Shown: positions 23,867 to 34,334 of the stretch, piece by piece
Numbering within the stretch: position 1 is the first letter of the stretch
How the letters are laid out: each line of letters begins with the position of its first letter
Origin: Anoxybacteroides tepidamans
GTDB lineage: Bacteria; Bacillota; Bacilli; Bacillales; Anoxybacillaceae
DNA length: 36,578 nucleotides
Direction of reading: 5' to 3'
Assembly (NCBI RefSeq): GCF_014201465.1
Contig: NZ_JACHEP010000028.1
Span: forward strand, 1 to 36,578
The notes under the pieces: model-generated
Database searches by the model: none
What the model saw: the letters and a program-made list of their open reading frames with translations, nothing else
Told to the model about the DNA's origin: nothing
Translations under genes and position numbers: made by a program

Positions 23867-24931
23867 ATGTGTCAAAACGATCATGGAAAAATGCTCGTTC
23901 GTGCGCTTGCGGTGCCTAGCGCTAAAGCGCCGTTTGAACAAACGACGATTGAACGTCGAACATTGCGCCCAAACGATGTCCTTATTGATATTCGCTATGC
24001 TGGAATTTGCCATTCGGACATTCATAGCGCATATGATGAATGGGGTGGCGGAATTTTTCCGATGGTTCCTGGTCATGAAATTGCTGGGGTGGTAGCTGCT
24101 GTTGGATCGAACGTGACTAAATTCGCGGTGGGAGACCGCGTTGGCGTCGGCTGCTTCGTTGACTCGTGCGGGGAGTGCGAATATTGCCTCCGTGGCGAGG
24201 AGCAGTTTTGTACGAAAGGGGTTGTTGCGACATACAATTCGCTAGACTACGATGGCCAGCCTACATATGGCGGGTATAGCCAAAAAATCGTGGTAAAAGA
24301 AGATTTTGTCGTGCGGATTCCTAATGTTCTTTCGTTAGATGTCGCTGCTCCGCTGTTATGCGCTGGCATTACGACCTACTCGCCATTAAAAAAATGGGGA
24401 GCCGGTCCAGGGAAAAAGGTGGCGATTGTTGGGATGGGCGGACTTGGCCATTTGGCGGTTCAGTTTGCCCACGCCATGGGCGCTGAAGTTACCGTATTGA
24501 GCCAATCGCTGAAAAAGAAAGAAGAAGCGCTGGCTTTAGGGGCCGATCATTACTATGCGACGAGCGATCCGAATACATTCAAAACACTGGCAAACCAATT
24601 TGACCTTATGTTAAATACAGTATCGGCCAATCTAGATGTGAATGCGTATTTATCGTTGCTTCGCGTCGATGGCACGCTTGTCAATGTCGGTGCGCCAGCT
24701 AATCCAGATACGTACAATGTATTTTCTTTAATTATGCATCGCCGCAGCATTGCTGGTTCCCTTGTCGGCGGCCTTCGGGAAACGCAAGAGATGCTTGATT
24801 TTGCCGCTGAGCACGGCATTGTGCCGAAAATTGAAGTAATTCGCGCTGACCAAGTTGATGAGGCGTATGAGCGCGTTCTCCGCAGCGATGTCCGTTACCG
24901 CTTTGTCATTGATATATCGACATTATCGTGA
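23867..24931 (+). CDS. Zinc-dependent alcohol dehydrogenase (AdhA/YahK-like, cinnamyl-type)
   Basis: This 354-residue NAD(P)-dependent medium-chain dehydrogenase interconverts alcohols and aldehydes. Catalytic zinc ligands are Cys48 (AGICHSD) and His70-Glu71 (PGHEIAG); the structural zinc has four cysteines, Cys101, Cys104, Cys107 and Cys115. The Rossmann motif [11 protein letters not shown] lies in the second half. The start is placed at 23867 after AAAGGAAAGGTGG; in-frame ATGs upstream lack sites. It is the first of three genes (with a cupin and a DUF2255 protein). Aldehyde detoxification is likely; the substrate is unknown. A small relic of a second copy lies at 27675-27735. Confidence 0.9.
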   Translation: MCQNDHGKMLVRALAVPSAKAPFEQTTIERRTLRPNDVLIDIRYAGICHSDIHSAYDEWGGGIFPMVPGHEIAGVVAAVGSNVTKFAVGDRVGVGCFVDSCGECEYCLRGEEQFCTKGVVATYNSLDYDGQPTYGGYSQKIVVKEDFVVRIPNVLSLDVAAPLLCAGITTYSPLKKWGAGPGKKVAIVGMGGLGHLAVQFAHAMGAEVTVLSQSLKKKEEALALGADHYYATSDPNTFKTLANQFDLMLNTVSANLDVNAYLSLLRVDGTLVNVGAPANPDTYNVFSLIMHRRSIAGSLVGGLRETQEMLDFAAEHGIVPKIEVIRADQVDEAYERVLRSDVRYRFVIDISTLS

Positions 24932-24958
24932 CAAATTACGTCCGAAAGGAGAGAAAAA

Positions 24959-25369
24959 ATGGAAAATATCGAGATTATTCGCAATGGCGCACAGCCGTCC
25001 GCGAAAGGACAAGAAGAGTATTTTACCGGGAATGTCCGCATCGATCCGTTATTCCAAGAAAATGAATTTGCGCCTTACTTGGCCGCTTATGTCACGTTTG
25101 AACCGGGGGCACGTACCGCATGGCACACCCATCCGACTGGGCAAAGGCTGATCGTGACGTATGGAGTTGGCTGGGTGCAAGAGTGGGGCGGACCGATCAA
25201 AGAAGTGCGTGCAGGCGATGTCGTCTGGTTCCCGCCGGGCGTCAAACATTGGCATGGTGCGGCGCCGACGACGGCGATGACCCATATCGCGTTAACGGGG
25301 GTAGCGGACGGAAAAGGGGTTGAATGGCTTGAAAAAGTGAGCGATCAACAATATCGCCAGAACGAATAG
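24959..25369 (+). CDS. Cupin-domain protein
   Basis: This is a 136-residue single-domain cupin. The metal-binding motif 1 is [15 protein letters not shown] (two His and a Gln in place of the usual Glu region), and motif 2 is [12 protein letters not shown]. Similar small cupins near alcohol dehydrogenases and aldo/keto reductases are annotated as quercetinase-like or carboxymuconolactone-related, but the function is not known. AAAGGAGAG lies six bases before the ATG. It follows the dehydrogenase by 27 bases and precedes the DUF2255 gene by ten, so the three are probably one operon. Confidence 0.85.
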   Translation: MENIEIIRNGAQPSAKGQEEYFTGNVRIDPLFQENEFAPYLAAYVTFEPGARTAWHTHPTGQRLIVTYGVGWVQEWGGPIKEVRAGDVVWFPPGVKHWHGAAPTTAMTHIALTGVADGKGVEWLEKVSDQQYRQNE

Positions 25370-25379
25370 GGGTGAAAAC

Positions 25380-25751
25380 ATGGCGGCATGGTCGAAAGAG
25401 GAATTGCGCAAAATCGCTGATGCCGATGATCTTCATATTTCGCCGTTCCGTGAAGATGGCAAAACGTATGGAACGCCGACATGGATTTGGTCGGTTGTCG
25501 TTGGCGACTCCCTTTATGTGCGCGCCTACAATGGACAACAATCGAGTTGGTATCAGGCGGCCGTCAAACAGAAGGCGGGGCGGATTACCGTAGCCGGCAT
25601 GACGAAGGAAGTTGCGTTCGAACTAGTCGACGGGCCGATCAACGACTTGATCGATGACGCCTATCGGGAAAAGTACAAAGGGAGCCCGTATCTCCACTCC
25701 ATGATTGGAAGCCGCGCCCGTTCAGCGACGGTCAAGATTGTCCCAAGGTAA
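25380..25751 (+). CDS. DUF2255 family protein
   Basis: This 123-residue protein matches the DUF2255 pattern as I remember it: ISPFREDGKTYGTPTWIW then VVVGDSLYVRAYNG and SSWYQAAV, a small beta-rich fold like flavin-binding split barrels. No function is known. It starts ten bases after the cupin gene and ends the operon before a bidirectional terminator. AGGGGTGAAAAC is the ribosome binding region. Confidence 0.8.
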   Translation: MAAWSKEELRKIADADDLHISPFREDGKTYGTPTWIWSVVVGDSLYVRAYNGQQSSWYQAAVKQKAGRITVAGMTKEVAFELVDGPINDLIDDAYREKYKGSPYLHSMIGSRARSATVKIVPR

Positions 25752-25774
25752 ATTTTTTCAATAGTATAAGAAAC

Positions 25775-25812
25775 AAAACAAGCCGCCGATGTCAGCATCG
25801 ATGGCTTGTTTT
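25775..25812. terminator. Bidirectional terminator between the DUF2255 gene and tetR
   Basis: AAAACAAGCC (25775-25784) pairs with GGCTTGTTTT (25803-25812), with inner CGATG/CATCG pairing and a four-base loop. Confidence 0.8.
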
Positions 25813-25819
25813 GCGATAG

Positions 25820-26368
25820 TTAACCTAAATTCCGATCCAATAATCGTCCCGTTTGTTCGGCGATGACGCGCGCCGGAAGCGGCATGCCTTGCTTGAACCA
25901 CCATTCGACAATCCCGACGACGGCGGAGGCGAAAAATTGCAAGACAACGTTTTCGTCGAGCCCTTCGTTTTTTCCGCTTGACGTGTCGACTTCCGGCTTG
26001 AATTCCTCGATTACCAGCTGCAAAAACCGGCTGCGGAAATGCGGCGCCCCTTTGCTTGATAACATTGTCGAAAAAAATAACCGATGGCGTTCAAAATATT
26101 CGTACCAGATATAGTTTCCTTCCTCAAACGTCAGATCGGAAGCCTCGCGGCAGAGCTGCCGTAAATTGTCCATATGTTCTTCAATCAGTTGATCCAATAA
26201 ATCGTATTTGTCTGTGTAATGGAGATAAATCGTTCCTCTATTCACATTCGCCCGGTCGGCAATCTCTTGGATCGTAATGTCGTCAAACGGTTTTTCCGCC
26301 ATCAGTTCGATGACAGCGTTTTTGATGGCTTCTTGGCTTTTGATAATACGGCGGTCGATTTTGGTCAT
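25820..26368 (-). CDS. TetR/AcrR-family transcriptional regulator
   Basis: This is a 182-residue dimeric DNA-binding regulator. The N-terminal helix-turn-helix is at about residues 25-50 (DITIQEIADRANVNRGTIYL, then HYTDKYDLL), the classic TetR form. The C-terminal part (NYIWYEYFERHRLFF and VVGIVEWWFKQG) is of the TetR_C_33/C_8 type. The ligand is unknown. Its own promoter (minus strand TTGATT, 18 bases, TATAAT) contains a site like those before the alcohol dehydrogenase operon and the MFS remnant, so I infer that it represses itself and both of these. AAGGAG lies ten bases before the ATG. Confidence 0.9.
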   Translation of the reverse strand: MTKIDRRIIKSQEAIKNAVIELMAEKPFDDITIQEIADRANVNRGTIYLHYTDKYDLLDQLIEEHMDNLRQLCREASDLTFEEGNYIWYEYFERHRLFFSTMLSSKGAPHFRSRFLQLVIEEFKPEVDTSSGKNEGLDENVVLQFFASAVVGIVEWWFKQGMPLPARVIAEQTGRLLDRNLG

Positions 26369-26410
26369 AGTGAATTCTCTCCTTCACTGCCAATCATCTG
26401 TTCAAGCTAA

Positions 26411-26446
26411 ATTATAAACATATGTCTTTTAATGAATCAATGATGA
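26411..26446. promoter_or_regulatory. tetR promoter with operator-like site (copy C)
   Basis: On the minus strand TATAAT (26412-26417) with an 18-base spacer from TTGATT lies upstream of tetR. The spacer is the operator-like sequence; read on the plus strand, AAATTATAAACATATGTC and TTTTAATGAATCAATG closely match the site at 29830-29867. A repressor bound here would block its own promoter. The remaining gap to 26585 holds nothing I can support. Confidence 0.55.
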
Positions 26447-26585
26447 TTTTTATTAGGAAAGTGGCTGATATTGAACAACGAAGGTGCTAGAGAGATGAGA
26501 GGGGGAAACAAGCGGATGGAAAGGAAAAAGGATAGTTGAGATGCAAAGGGCGATGACCTTGGGCATCGGGTCGATCGATTTTCAA

Positions 26586-26621
26586 GAAAAATGAAGAGGC
26601 CAGCATATGAACTGGCCCTCG
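26586..26621 (-). terminator. Terminator of the AraC-family regulator gene
   Basis: On the minus strand GAGGGCCAG and CTGGCCTC pair around TTCATATG, followed by TTCATTTTTC. Confidence 0.7.
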
Positions 26622-26624
26622 CTT

Positions 26625-27539
26625 TTAAGCGTTGGCTCTTTCAGGATATTCGGACCGCAAATGTTTCGCATCTTCCTTCGGCGGTCGCCCGAATAGGCGG
26701 GAATATTCACGGCTGAACTGCGACGGGCTTTCATAGCCGACTTGAAAGGCGACATCAGCGGCATCCATTGCCTCTGTCAGCAAGAGCCGTCGAGCTTCTT
26801 GCAGGCGCAGTTGTTTTTGAAACTGGATCGGGCTCATCCCAGTGACCTCTTTGAAATGGCGATGGAGCGATGCCGAGCTCATATGAGACAAATCAGCCAG
26901 CTCTTCGATGCGAATCGGTTGACGATAGTGTTTCTTTATATATTCGATGACATGGTGAATTTGATGAGCATGGCTGTTTTGGACGGCCATTTGTTTGAGG
27001 ACGTCGCCATACGGACCGTGCAAAACACGGTACAAAATTTCTTTTTGGTAAATCGGTGCTAAGACGCCAATATCGTTTGGAGCGTCAAGCAAGCGGATGA
27101 GCCTGGTGACGGCATCAAGCAAATCAGGTTCAATCGCGCTGACAAACATCGCCCGCTTCGGTTTTTTCAGCGGACGAATGTTGCTTTCGGTGTGCTGCAG
27201 CAGTTCGATGATTTGATGGAGCACAAATTCCATCCGCAAGGCCAAATACGGCATCTGTTCGCTTGCTTCGACCACTTGGGAGATGACCGGCAAGTCGACG
27301 GAAGCGACGAGATAATGGGTCGGGTTGTACGTAAATCGTTCCCCCGCCAGCCACACATCTTTTCGGCCTTGCACAATCAGGCAAAACGATGGACGTTGGA
27401 CGCCGTGCTTCGGTGTTGTTGGATGCGATTCGCGAAACAGAAGAAGCGATGGAATCTCTGTTTCGTAAACCCCGTCCTTTCCTGCATGGCGCTCGATGAG
27501 CGACGCCAATTCATTTTGTTGCTCGATGATCGATTTCAA
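26625..27539 (-). CDS. AraC-family transcriptional regulator (AraC_N type)
   Basis: This is a 304-residue regulator. The N-terminal cupin-like ligand domain carries the AraC_N signature (ESHPTTPKHGVQRPSFCLI and VQGRKDVWLAGERF). The C-terminal 100 residues hold the two helix-turn-helices: RIEELADLSHMSSASLHRHF then the second with AADVAFQVGYESPSQFSREY. This subfamily is often found beside aldo/keto reductases and alcohol dehydrogenases, as here, where it is divergent from the first aldo/keto reductase and 223 bases away. The inducer is unknown. It has its own terminator. The binding site GGGGGAAAAACGG precedes the start. Confidence 0.88.
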   Translation of the reverse strand: MKSIIEQQNELASLIERHAGKDGVYETEIPSLLLFRESHPTTPKHGVQRPSFCLIVQGRKDVWLAGERFTYNPTHYLVASVDLPVISQVVEASEQMPYLALRMEFVLHQIIELLQHTESNIRPLKKPKRAMFVSAIEPDLLDAVTRLIRLLDAPNDIGVLAPIYQKEILYRVLHGPYGDVLKQMAVQNSHAHQIHHVIEYIKKHYRQPIRIEELADLSHMSSASLHRHFKEVTGMSPIQFQKQLRLQEARRLLLTEAMDAADVAFQVGYESPSQFSREYSRLFGRPPKEDAKHLRSEYPERANA

Positions 27540-27648
27540 CCGTTTTTCCCCCTTCCACTACAGTTATTTTACCTAAACCTTTTCCGTGACCGAAAGAGGT
27601 TTGAGAGGATTAGGCAATGATTTGCGAGGATTGTGATACCAGTTGTGA

Positions 27649-29631
<1,983 letters not shown>

Positions 29632-29802
29632 CGCTGCAGTGAGTGCTAGTGGAGTCAATGGCTGCTTTTTTGATCGCTGGATAGAAGTTGCCTATTCGGC
29701 GGTCCACTTTTTTGCCACGGCAAAAGTCGACGTTCGTCCCAACGATGATAGACATTTTCGATCATTTTGTTCATTAATAGGCAAATAGCGCTCATTTAAC
29801 CA

Positions 29803-29830
29803 TTGTAGCTGCCATGTTTCGACGTATAAA
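29803..29830 (+). promoter_or_regulatory. Promoter of the MFS remnant (duplicate of the dehydrogenase promoter)
   Basis: TTGTAG (29803-29808), 16 bases, TATAAA (29825-29830): the same box positions as at 23784-23811. The similarity reaches back about 50 bases (TTTTGTT, then CAAATMGC, CATTTAAC), so this is a shared module rather than chance. The rest of the 29632-29928 gap holds nothing else. Confidence 0.6.
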
Positions 29831-29867
29831 TTATAGACAGATATCTATTAATGGATCAATATCTATT
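29830..29867 (+). promoter_or_regulatory. Operator-like site before the MFS remnant (copy B)
   Basis: GACAGATATCTATTAATGG followed by ATCAATATCT; it contains a dyad around ATTAAT (ATCT/GGAT arms) and an outer AGATAT/ATATCT pair. It matches copy C at 26411-26446 nearly throughout and copy A at 23815 in its first half. Confidence 0.55.
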
Positions 29868-29928
29868 TTTGAGTGAAAACGGAACGAGCAGACCGCTTGA
29901 AGTGTTTCACTGAAAGGAGGCATGGTCG

Positions 29929-30218
29929 TTGGAACGGCTATGGACGAAACCGTTTTTTCTCATGACTGTCGCGACGCTGTTCCTCTTCACCGCCTTTTAT
30001 ATGCTGTATCCGACGTTGCCGCTGTTTATTAAGCAGATCGGCGGCAACGAAGCGCATGTCGGCTGGGCGACGGGGGTGTTATGCTTTCTGCTGTTGTGTT
30101 TCGCCCGTTCGTCGGCGCGCTGTCGGTTGCGGTTTCCTTCGTTTTGTTCAGTCTCTTTGGAAAACGTTTGCTAAAAAATAAAGAATCTTCTTTAGAAAGC
30201 AATTCTATTAAAAAATGA
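29929..30218 (+). pseudogene. MFS transporter, decayed: first two and last membrane segments joined
   Basis: A TTG start with AAAGGAGG eight bases before opens an MFS-type first helix (PFFLMTVATLFLFTAFYMLY, then LPLFIKQIGGNEAHVGWATG). The frame is then lost near 30080, consistent with one missing base, and the next frame gives MLSAVVFRPFVGALS, the start of helix 2 and loop. It jumps directly to VAVSFVLFSLFGKRLLKNKE, a last-helix tail, ending at 30218. Normal members are about 400 residues, so some 300 codons are deleted. It is 39 bases ahead of the third aldo/keto reductase, and a duplicated promoter precedes it. The product is non-functional, but the promoter may now drive the reductase. Confidence 0.75.
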
Positions 30219-30257
30219 TAGAGATTCACCAAATTATCGAAAGCGAGGATTGGTCAC

Positions 30258-31238
30258 ATGGAGTATGTGAAACTTGGAAATACTGGTTTGGACGTATCAC
30301 GCATTTGCCTTGGCGGGATGAGCTTTGGAATTGCGGACCGGTGGATTCATCCATGGGTGCTTGATGAGGAGAAAAGCCGTCCGATTATCAAAAGAGCGCT
30401 TGAATTAGGCATTAATTTTTTTGATACGGCCAATGTGTATTCCGGCGGAACGAGCGAGGAAATTTTGGGGCGGGTGTTAAAGGATTATGCCAATCGGGAT
30501 GAAATCGTCATCGCGACAAAAGTGTATTTCCCGCTGCATGAAGGTCCCAATGGCAAAGGCCTTTCGCGAAAAGCGATTATGCGTGAAATTGATAACAGTT
30601 TGAAGAGGCTAGGAACCGATTATGTGGACCTGTACCAAATCCACCGTTGGGATTACGATACGCCGATTGAAGAAACAATGGAAGCGCTGCATGACGTGGT
30701 GAAGGCGGGAAAAGCGAGGTACATAGGGGCCTCTTCGATGTATGCTTGGCAGTTTTTGAAAGCCAATTATACTGCGGAAAAACACGGTTGGACGAAATTT
30801 GTTTCAATGCAAAACCATTATAATCTTATTTATCGTGAGGAAGAACGGGAAATGCTGCCACTTTGCAAGGAAGAAAACATTGCGGTGATTCCGTATAGCC
30901 CTTTGGCGTCAGGGAGATTGACGCGCAATTGGTCGGAAAAGACGCATCGTTCGGAAACCGACCAAATTCAAAAAGCGAAATATGATGCTACCGCAGAAGC
31001 GGATCGGGCGATTGTTGAACGTGTTGCCGAACTCGCTGAAAAACGTGGCGTCAAGCGCGCGCAAATCGCTCTTGCTTGGCTGTTACACAAAGAACCGGTC
31101 ACCGCACCGATCGTAGGGGCGACAAACATTTCCCACCTAGAAGATGCGGTTGGCGCGCTATCGGTTTCATTAACGAAGGAAGAAATGGCATATTTAGAAG
31201 AGCCATATGTGCCGCATCCGATCGTTGGCCATCGGTAA
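30258..31238 (+). CDS. Aldo/keto reductase (YajO-like)
   Basis: This 326-residue NADPH-dependent reductase is complete. The tetrad is Asp56 and Tyr61 (FFDTANVYSGG), Lys88 (VIATKVYF) and His129 (LYQIHRWDYD). It shows the longer first loop (GIADRWIHPWVLDEEKSRP) typical of the YajO group, and the C-terminal TAPIVGATNISHLEDAVGAL. GCGAGG lies nine bases before the ATG, a modest site. It is the third reductase of the cluster and, lying right after the MFS remnant with no promoter of its own visible, is probably transcribed from 29803-29830. Confidence 0.9.
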   Translation: MEYVKLGNTGLDVSRICLGGMSFGIADRWIHPWVLDEEKSRPIIKRALELGINFFDTANVYSGGTSEEILGRVLKDYANRDEIVIATKVYFPLHEGPNGKGLSRKAIMREIDNSLKRLGTDYVDLYQIHRWDYDTPIEETMEALHDVVKAGKARYIGASSMYAWQFLKANYTAEKHGWTKFVSMQNHYNLIYREEEREMLPLCKEENIAVIPYSPLASGRLTRNWSEKTHRSETDQIQKAKYDATAEADRAIVERVAELAEKRGVKRAQIALAWLLHKEPVTAPIVGATNISHLEDAVGALSVSLTKEEMAYLEEPYVPHPIVGHR

Positions 31239-31248
31239 CTAGGGAGAA

Positions 31249-31302
31249 GAGGCTGTCTAAAAAGGTCGGTAAAATGGCCTTCTACGGGCAGCCTTTTTTT
31301 TT
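31249..31302 (+). terminator. Terminator after the third aldo/keto reductase
   Basis: AGGCTGTC pairs with GGCAGCCT, with an inner AAGGTC/GGCCTT stem, followed by ten Ts. This type of two-part stem ends many transcripts in Geobacillus-like genomes. Confidence 0.85.
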
Positions 31303-31307
31303 TGGCT

Positions 31308-31539
31308 TTTCACCACAACATGTGCTTGACAAATGATAGTTTTACTGAACAAGGGTATGAAAAAAGTTACCGGTTTACTTTTTTCTTCTAAACGTGCATG
31401 GGGATTCTCGTTGAATCGGTATTATGAAGGCGTAAAGGATGTTGAATGGGAGAATGAAAAAGGACGTTATATCATTCGCAATGTTCCTTTTCATCATCTT
31501 TGGCGAGGAGACCCTCACTTCAACGACCAAAGGGAGTAA
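31308..31539 (+). pseudogene. Relic of a small gene related to the one at 19251
   Basis: The stretch CACCACAACATGTGCTTGAC repeats 19316-19335 with one change, and the frame HHNMCLTNDSFTEQGYEKSYRF parallels the second half of the 19251 gene. A neighbouring frame (31333-31539) gives MKKVTGLLFSSKRAWGFSLN then RYYEGVKDVEWENEKGRY and ends FNDQRE. It has no known domain and no good binding site. It may be the tail of the same relic after a frame change, or an unrelated small gene. Nothing else is seen up to 31600. Confidence 0.3.
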
Positions 31540-31659
31540 GTGGGGGAGGAATCGCTTTTGTATGAGTAAAATGTTTGTGGGAGGAAGCTAAATCCCCTTC
31601 CCTATGTTTCAAGGGGAGGTTTCCTTGAAAAGAAAAGGATGAGCAAAAAAGATGCAAAA

Positions 31660-31820
31660 AGGACTCTCTTCCTGTATGGTGATAAGTGCCACCTAACCAC
31701 AAAGGAGGGAAGAGAGTCCTATGCAACAGTTTATCACAGGTGGACAAACATTAAAAGAGTTAGAAGCAGAATTGTTTTGGATGTTACAAAAAACTTATGG
31801 AGAAGTGCTTCAAAAAGTAG
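31660..31820 (+). mobile_element. 5' fragment of an ISLre2-type insertion sequence
   Basis: ATG 31721 starts MQQFITGGQTLKELEAELFW and MLQKTYGEVLQKV, which I recognise as the first 33 residues of an ISLre2-family transposase (normally well over 400). After that the frame continues as part of a PIN-domain gene, so the rest of the element is gone. The ribosome binding site AAAGGAGG (31701-31708) lies at the edge of a 13-base perfect inverted repeat: AGGACTCTCTTCC (31660-31672) with GGAAGAGAGTCCT (31708-31720). The outer border of the element is not clear. Confidence 0.65.
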
Positions 31821-32132
31821 AGGCTGGGGAATTTATTTTGCGTCTAACTCCCCTTGTGATAGCTGATGCTGTTGGGTATTAGCGTCTTTTTATGAAGCAG
31901 ACCATAAAGATATCTCAGATGCCTTGCTTAAATTTACGAATAGTTTTGGAGTGGAAGCGGAGGAAAAAGAAGTTGATCAACAAGCGCTTCGGGATTATGC
32001 CGAAAAAATGTGGACTTTATTGATGCTTATATAGCAGCACTTGCAAAAGCGAATCCACCTGAGGATGTAGTTACGTGGGATAAGCATTTCAAACGATTGG
32101 ATATTCGGCATGATCGACCAGAGAATTGGTAA
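31814..32132 (+). pseudogene. PIN-domain toxin gene, 5'-truncated with two frameshifts
   Basis: After the ISLre2 fragment the sequence encodes most of a PIN-domain ribonuclease of the VapC type: VEAGEFILRLTPLVIADAV, then after a missing base near 31874 WVLASFYEADHKDISDALLK and FGVEAEEKEVDQQALRDYAEK, then after a missing A in the A-run at 32003-32008 VDFIDAYIAALAKA with VVTWDKHFKRLDIRHDRPENW and stop at 32132. The first 30-odd residues with the first catalytic Asp are replaced by the transposase fragment. The later acidic residues (FIDAY, VVTWDKHF) are present. No antitoxin gene is seen. It is dead by three separate lesions. Confidence 0.75.
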
Positions 32133-32175
32133 ATTACGGAATATTGTTTTTGAATTTTGGCTTGATCTGTAGTAA

Positions 32176-32232
32176 AATGAAAGTGCTCTTGCATGGAGAT
32201 TCTCCTTTCGAATGTTTGATCGCACTTTCATT
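32176..32232. repeat. Inverted repeat of unknown role
   Basis: AATGAAAGTGC (32176-32186) and GCACTTTCATT (32222-32232) form an 11-base perfect stem; GGAGATTCTCC lies within the loop and AAAGGAGATTC just after. It may be the end of a lost insertion sequence. The rest of 32133-32377 holds nothing I can support. Confidence 0.45.
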
Positions 32233-32377
32233 CTAAAGGAGATTCGCATGCGAGAGCTATTTTTATGCTTAGGGTGATTTTATCTAGCACCACGGGTATA
32301 TTATATTCCTTACGTATTATTGAAAGACAATTCATTCACAGTCAAACTACTCGCTTCAAGAAGCCCTTAATTTGGGT

Positions 32378-33583
32378 TTAAACTGTCTGCAGAGCCTGCA
32401 ACACATCCGCTTTCAAGTCATCAATATGCTCGATGCCGACCGAGAATCTCACAAAATTGGACGGAATGCCAGCTGTTTGCATCTGCTCCTCAGTCATTAC
32501 TCCTTCCCACATCGCTGCTGTATGTACCACAAGGGAATCGATCCCTCCCAGACTCACAGCGTTAGTCGATAGCTTCAATGCAGCGACGAACCGCTGAGTT
32601 TCTTCATAACCACCTTTAATGGCAAAGGCAATCACTGCTCCGAACCCTCGCATCTGGCGTTTCGCCAGCTCGTGTTGCGGATGACTAGGAAGACCGGGAT
32701 AATACACACACTCTATCTGTGGCTGCTTTTCCAAAAACTCAGCTAACGCTAATGCGTTAGCGTTAATGCGTTCAATCCGCATCGGAAGCGTGCGCAGACC
32801 GCGCAATAATAGCCATGCGTCCATTGGGGAGAGGACGGAACCGATGGAAATATGTGTATGCCAAATACGCTCGGCTAATTCTTCACTAGTGCAGATAACA
32901 CCAGCTGTCAAATCATGGTGTCCACCTAAATATTTTGTTGCGCTGTGAATAACGATATCAACGCCTAGGTCGTGAGGGCGTTGATTGATCGGCGATGCGA
33001 ACGTGTTATCGGCGACGACGATAATTCCATGCGGGTGCGCCAACTCCACCACGGCAGCCAAATCTGTCAACACCAAAGTGGGATTAGCTGGTGTTTCCAC
33101 CATGATGAGCTTTGTGTTAGGCCGTATCGCTTCCGCAAAGGCGGTGATATCCGCTTGTTCGACCAGAGTCACTTCCACACCAAATCGCGGCAACATCTCA
33201 TCCATAATCTTGGCAGTACTCATATAGTGCCGCGTCTGCGCAATTACATGATCTCCTGCGCCGACTAGAGCTAAAATGGTCGTAGCAATTGCCCCCATCC
33301 CGGAGCCGGTTACCAGTGCCGTTTCTGTACCTTCAAGCTCAGCCATAATCTTCGCTACGCGCTCATGTACTGGATTACCATAACGTGTGTAATATCGGGG
33401 ATGACGAGGTGTTCCCGCCATTTCTGCGAATTCACTGGAATTATGTGCACGAAATGTAGCTGTATAATAGATTGGTGGTGTTACTGCCCCATCATTAGTA
33501 ACCCAATCATCGCCATGTACGACCAAGGTTTCGGTTCGAAGTCCTTCAAGATCCGGTTTCTCACGATGATTACGTTTGCTCAT
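32378..33583 (-). CDS. Cys/Met-metabolism PLP enzyme (cystathionine gamma-synthase/beta-lyase or methionine gamma-lyase type)
   Basis: This is a 401-residue PLP-dependent enzyme, homologous to but clearly distinct from MetI and MetC of this window. The PLP lysine is Lys217 (VIHSATKYLGGHHD), the phosphate-binding loop is TGSGMGA near residue 92, and YTRYGNPV near 65 is the family motif. In place of the usual SSGMAA it has TGSGMG. The reaction could be gamma-synthase, beta-lyase or gamma-lyase; sequence alone does not decide. AAAGGAG lies ten bases before the ATG. I find no S-box or T-box in its upstream region, so it is not under the SAM control of metI-metC. It stands alone among relics. Confidence 0.87.
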   Translation of the reverse strand: MSKRNHREKPDLEGLRTETLVVHGDDWVTNDGAVTPPIYYTATFRAHNSSEFAEMAGTPRHPRYYTRYGNPVHERVAKIMAELEGTETALVTGSGMGAIATTILALVGAGDHVIAQTRHYMSTAKIMDEMLPRFGVEVTLVEQADITAFAEAIRPNTKLIMVETPANPTLVLTDLAAVVELAHPHGIIVVADNTFASPINQRPHDLGVDIVIHSATKYLGGHHDLTAGVICTSEELAERIWHTHISIGSVLSPMDAWLLLRGLRTLPMRIERINANALALAEFLEKQPQIECVYYPGLPSHPQHELAKRQMRGFGAVIAFAIKGGYEETQRFVAALKLSTNAVSLGGIDSLVVHTAAMWEGVMTEEQMQTAGIPSNFVRFSVGIEHIDDLKADVLQALQTV

Positions 33584-34034
33584 TTACTCTTTCTCCTTTA
33601 CTTTTCTTAGATACTCGGCTAGATAAGAGTTTTTGGTAAAAACCGTTATCCATCTTTGTGACAAAGGGAGTTATTCTTAACTGAAATGTTCTACTTTCCG
33701 AAAGATTCTTACACTTTTTCTCATAACTACGTAATGATCAATGAAAATATCAAAGTTTTAAATAATGGTAACCCCCTCCCTTTAAAGTTTCACTCTCCCA
33801 TACTATTATCTTACAGTAACTTTATGAGAGCGGTTTTTGTGAGTTCTAAAGCTCCAATCATTTGATCGGTGGACTCTCGGCCATTTTTTCACTTTCCCCG
33901 TGATTTACCTTCATTAACTTTCGCATCACTCCTCAAAATCTCTTTGATAATATAGCCATCCCACGAACATAAGTCCGGTATGGGAAGTGACCATTGCATT
34001 CGTCTATCCAATTCGACACTTCGGCTGACCTCAC

Positions 34035-34142
34035 CTACTGGGGGAAGGGATGTTTCTCTTTATTATGTCTGTTTTTCCCTAGTGTATCAAGAAATGAAAT
34101 GGAAGGTAAAGTAGATTTTATGACGGATTCATGTATTTCCAT
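34035..34142 (-). pseudogene. Possible gene relic, unrecognised
   Basis: On the minus strand 35 codons from ATG 34142 read MEIHESVIKSTLPSISFLDT then LGKNRHNKEKHPFPQ and stop, and coding-like sequence goes on beyond the stop. I do not recognise it. In the wider gap 33584-34663 no intact gene is visible; the sequence looks decayed. Confidence 0.25.
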
Positions 34143-34334
34143 TATACTACATCTTTTCCTCGTCACCCTAAAATGTTCTTGATTTTTTGTGAATCGTACG
34201 TCTATCTAGCCTGTGCAATATTACGTTTTCGGTAGCGGTTTTTATGTTGAACTGATCCAAGAAAATAGCGACAAGCAATTAAAATGGTTATTAATAACTA
34301 TAAAATTATCCTAATCATTGATGGTGTTGCAAAA

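Noticed and set aside
33600-33900. S-box or T-box leader for the PLP enzyme at 32378-33583
   Set aside because: None of the conserved motifs (GGGACTGGCCC, GGTGGNACCGCG or complements) is present.
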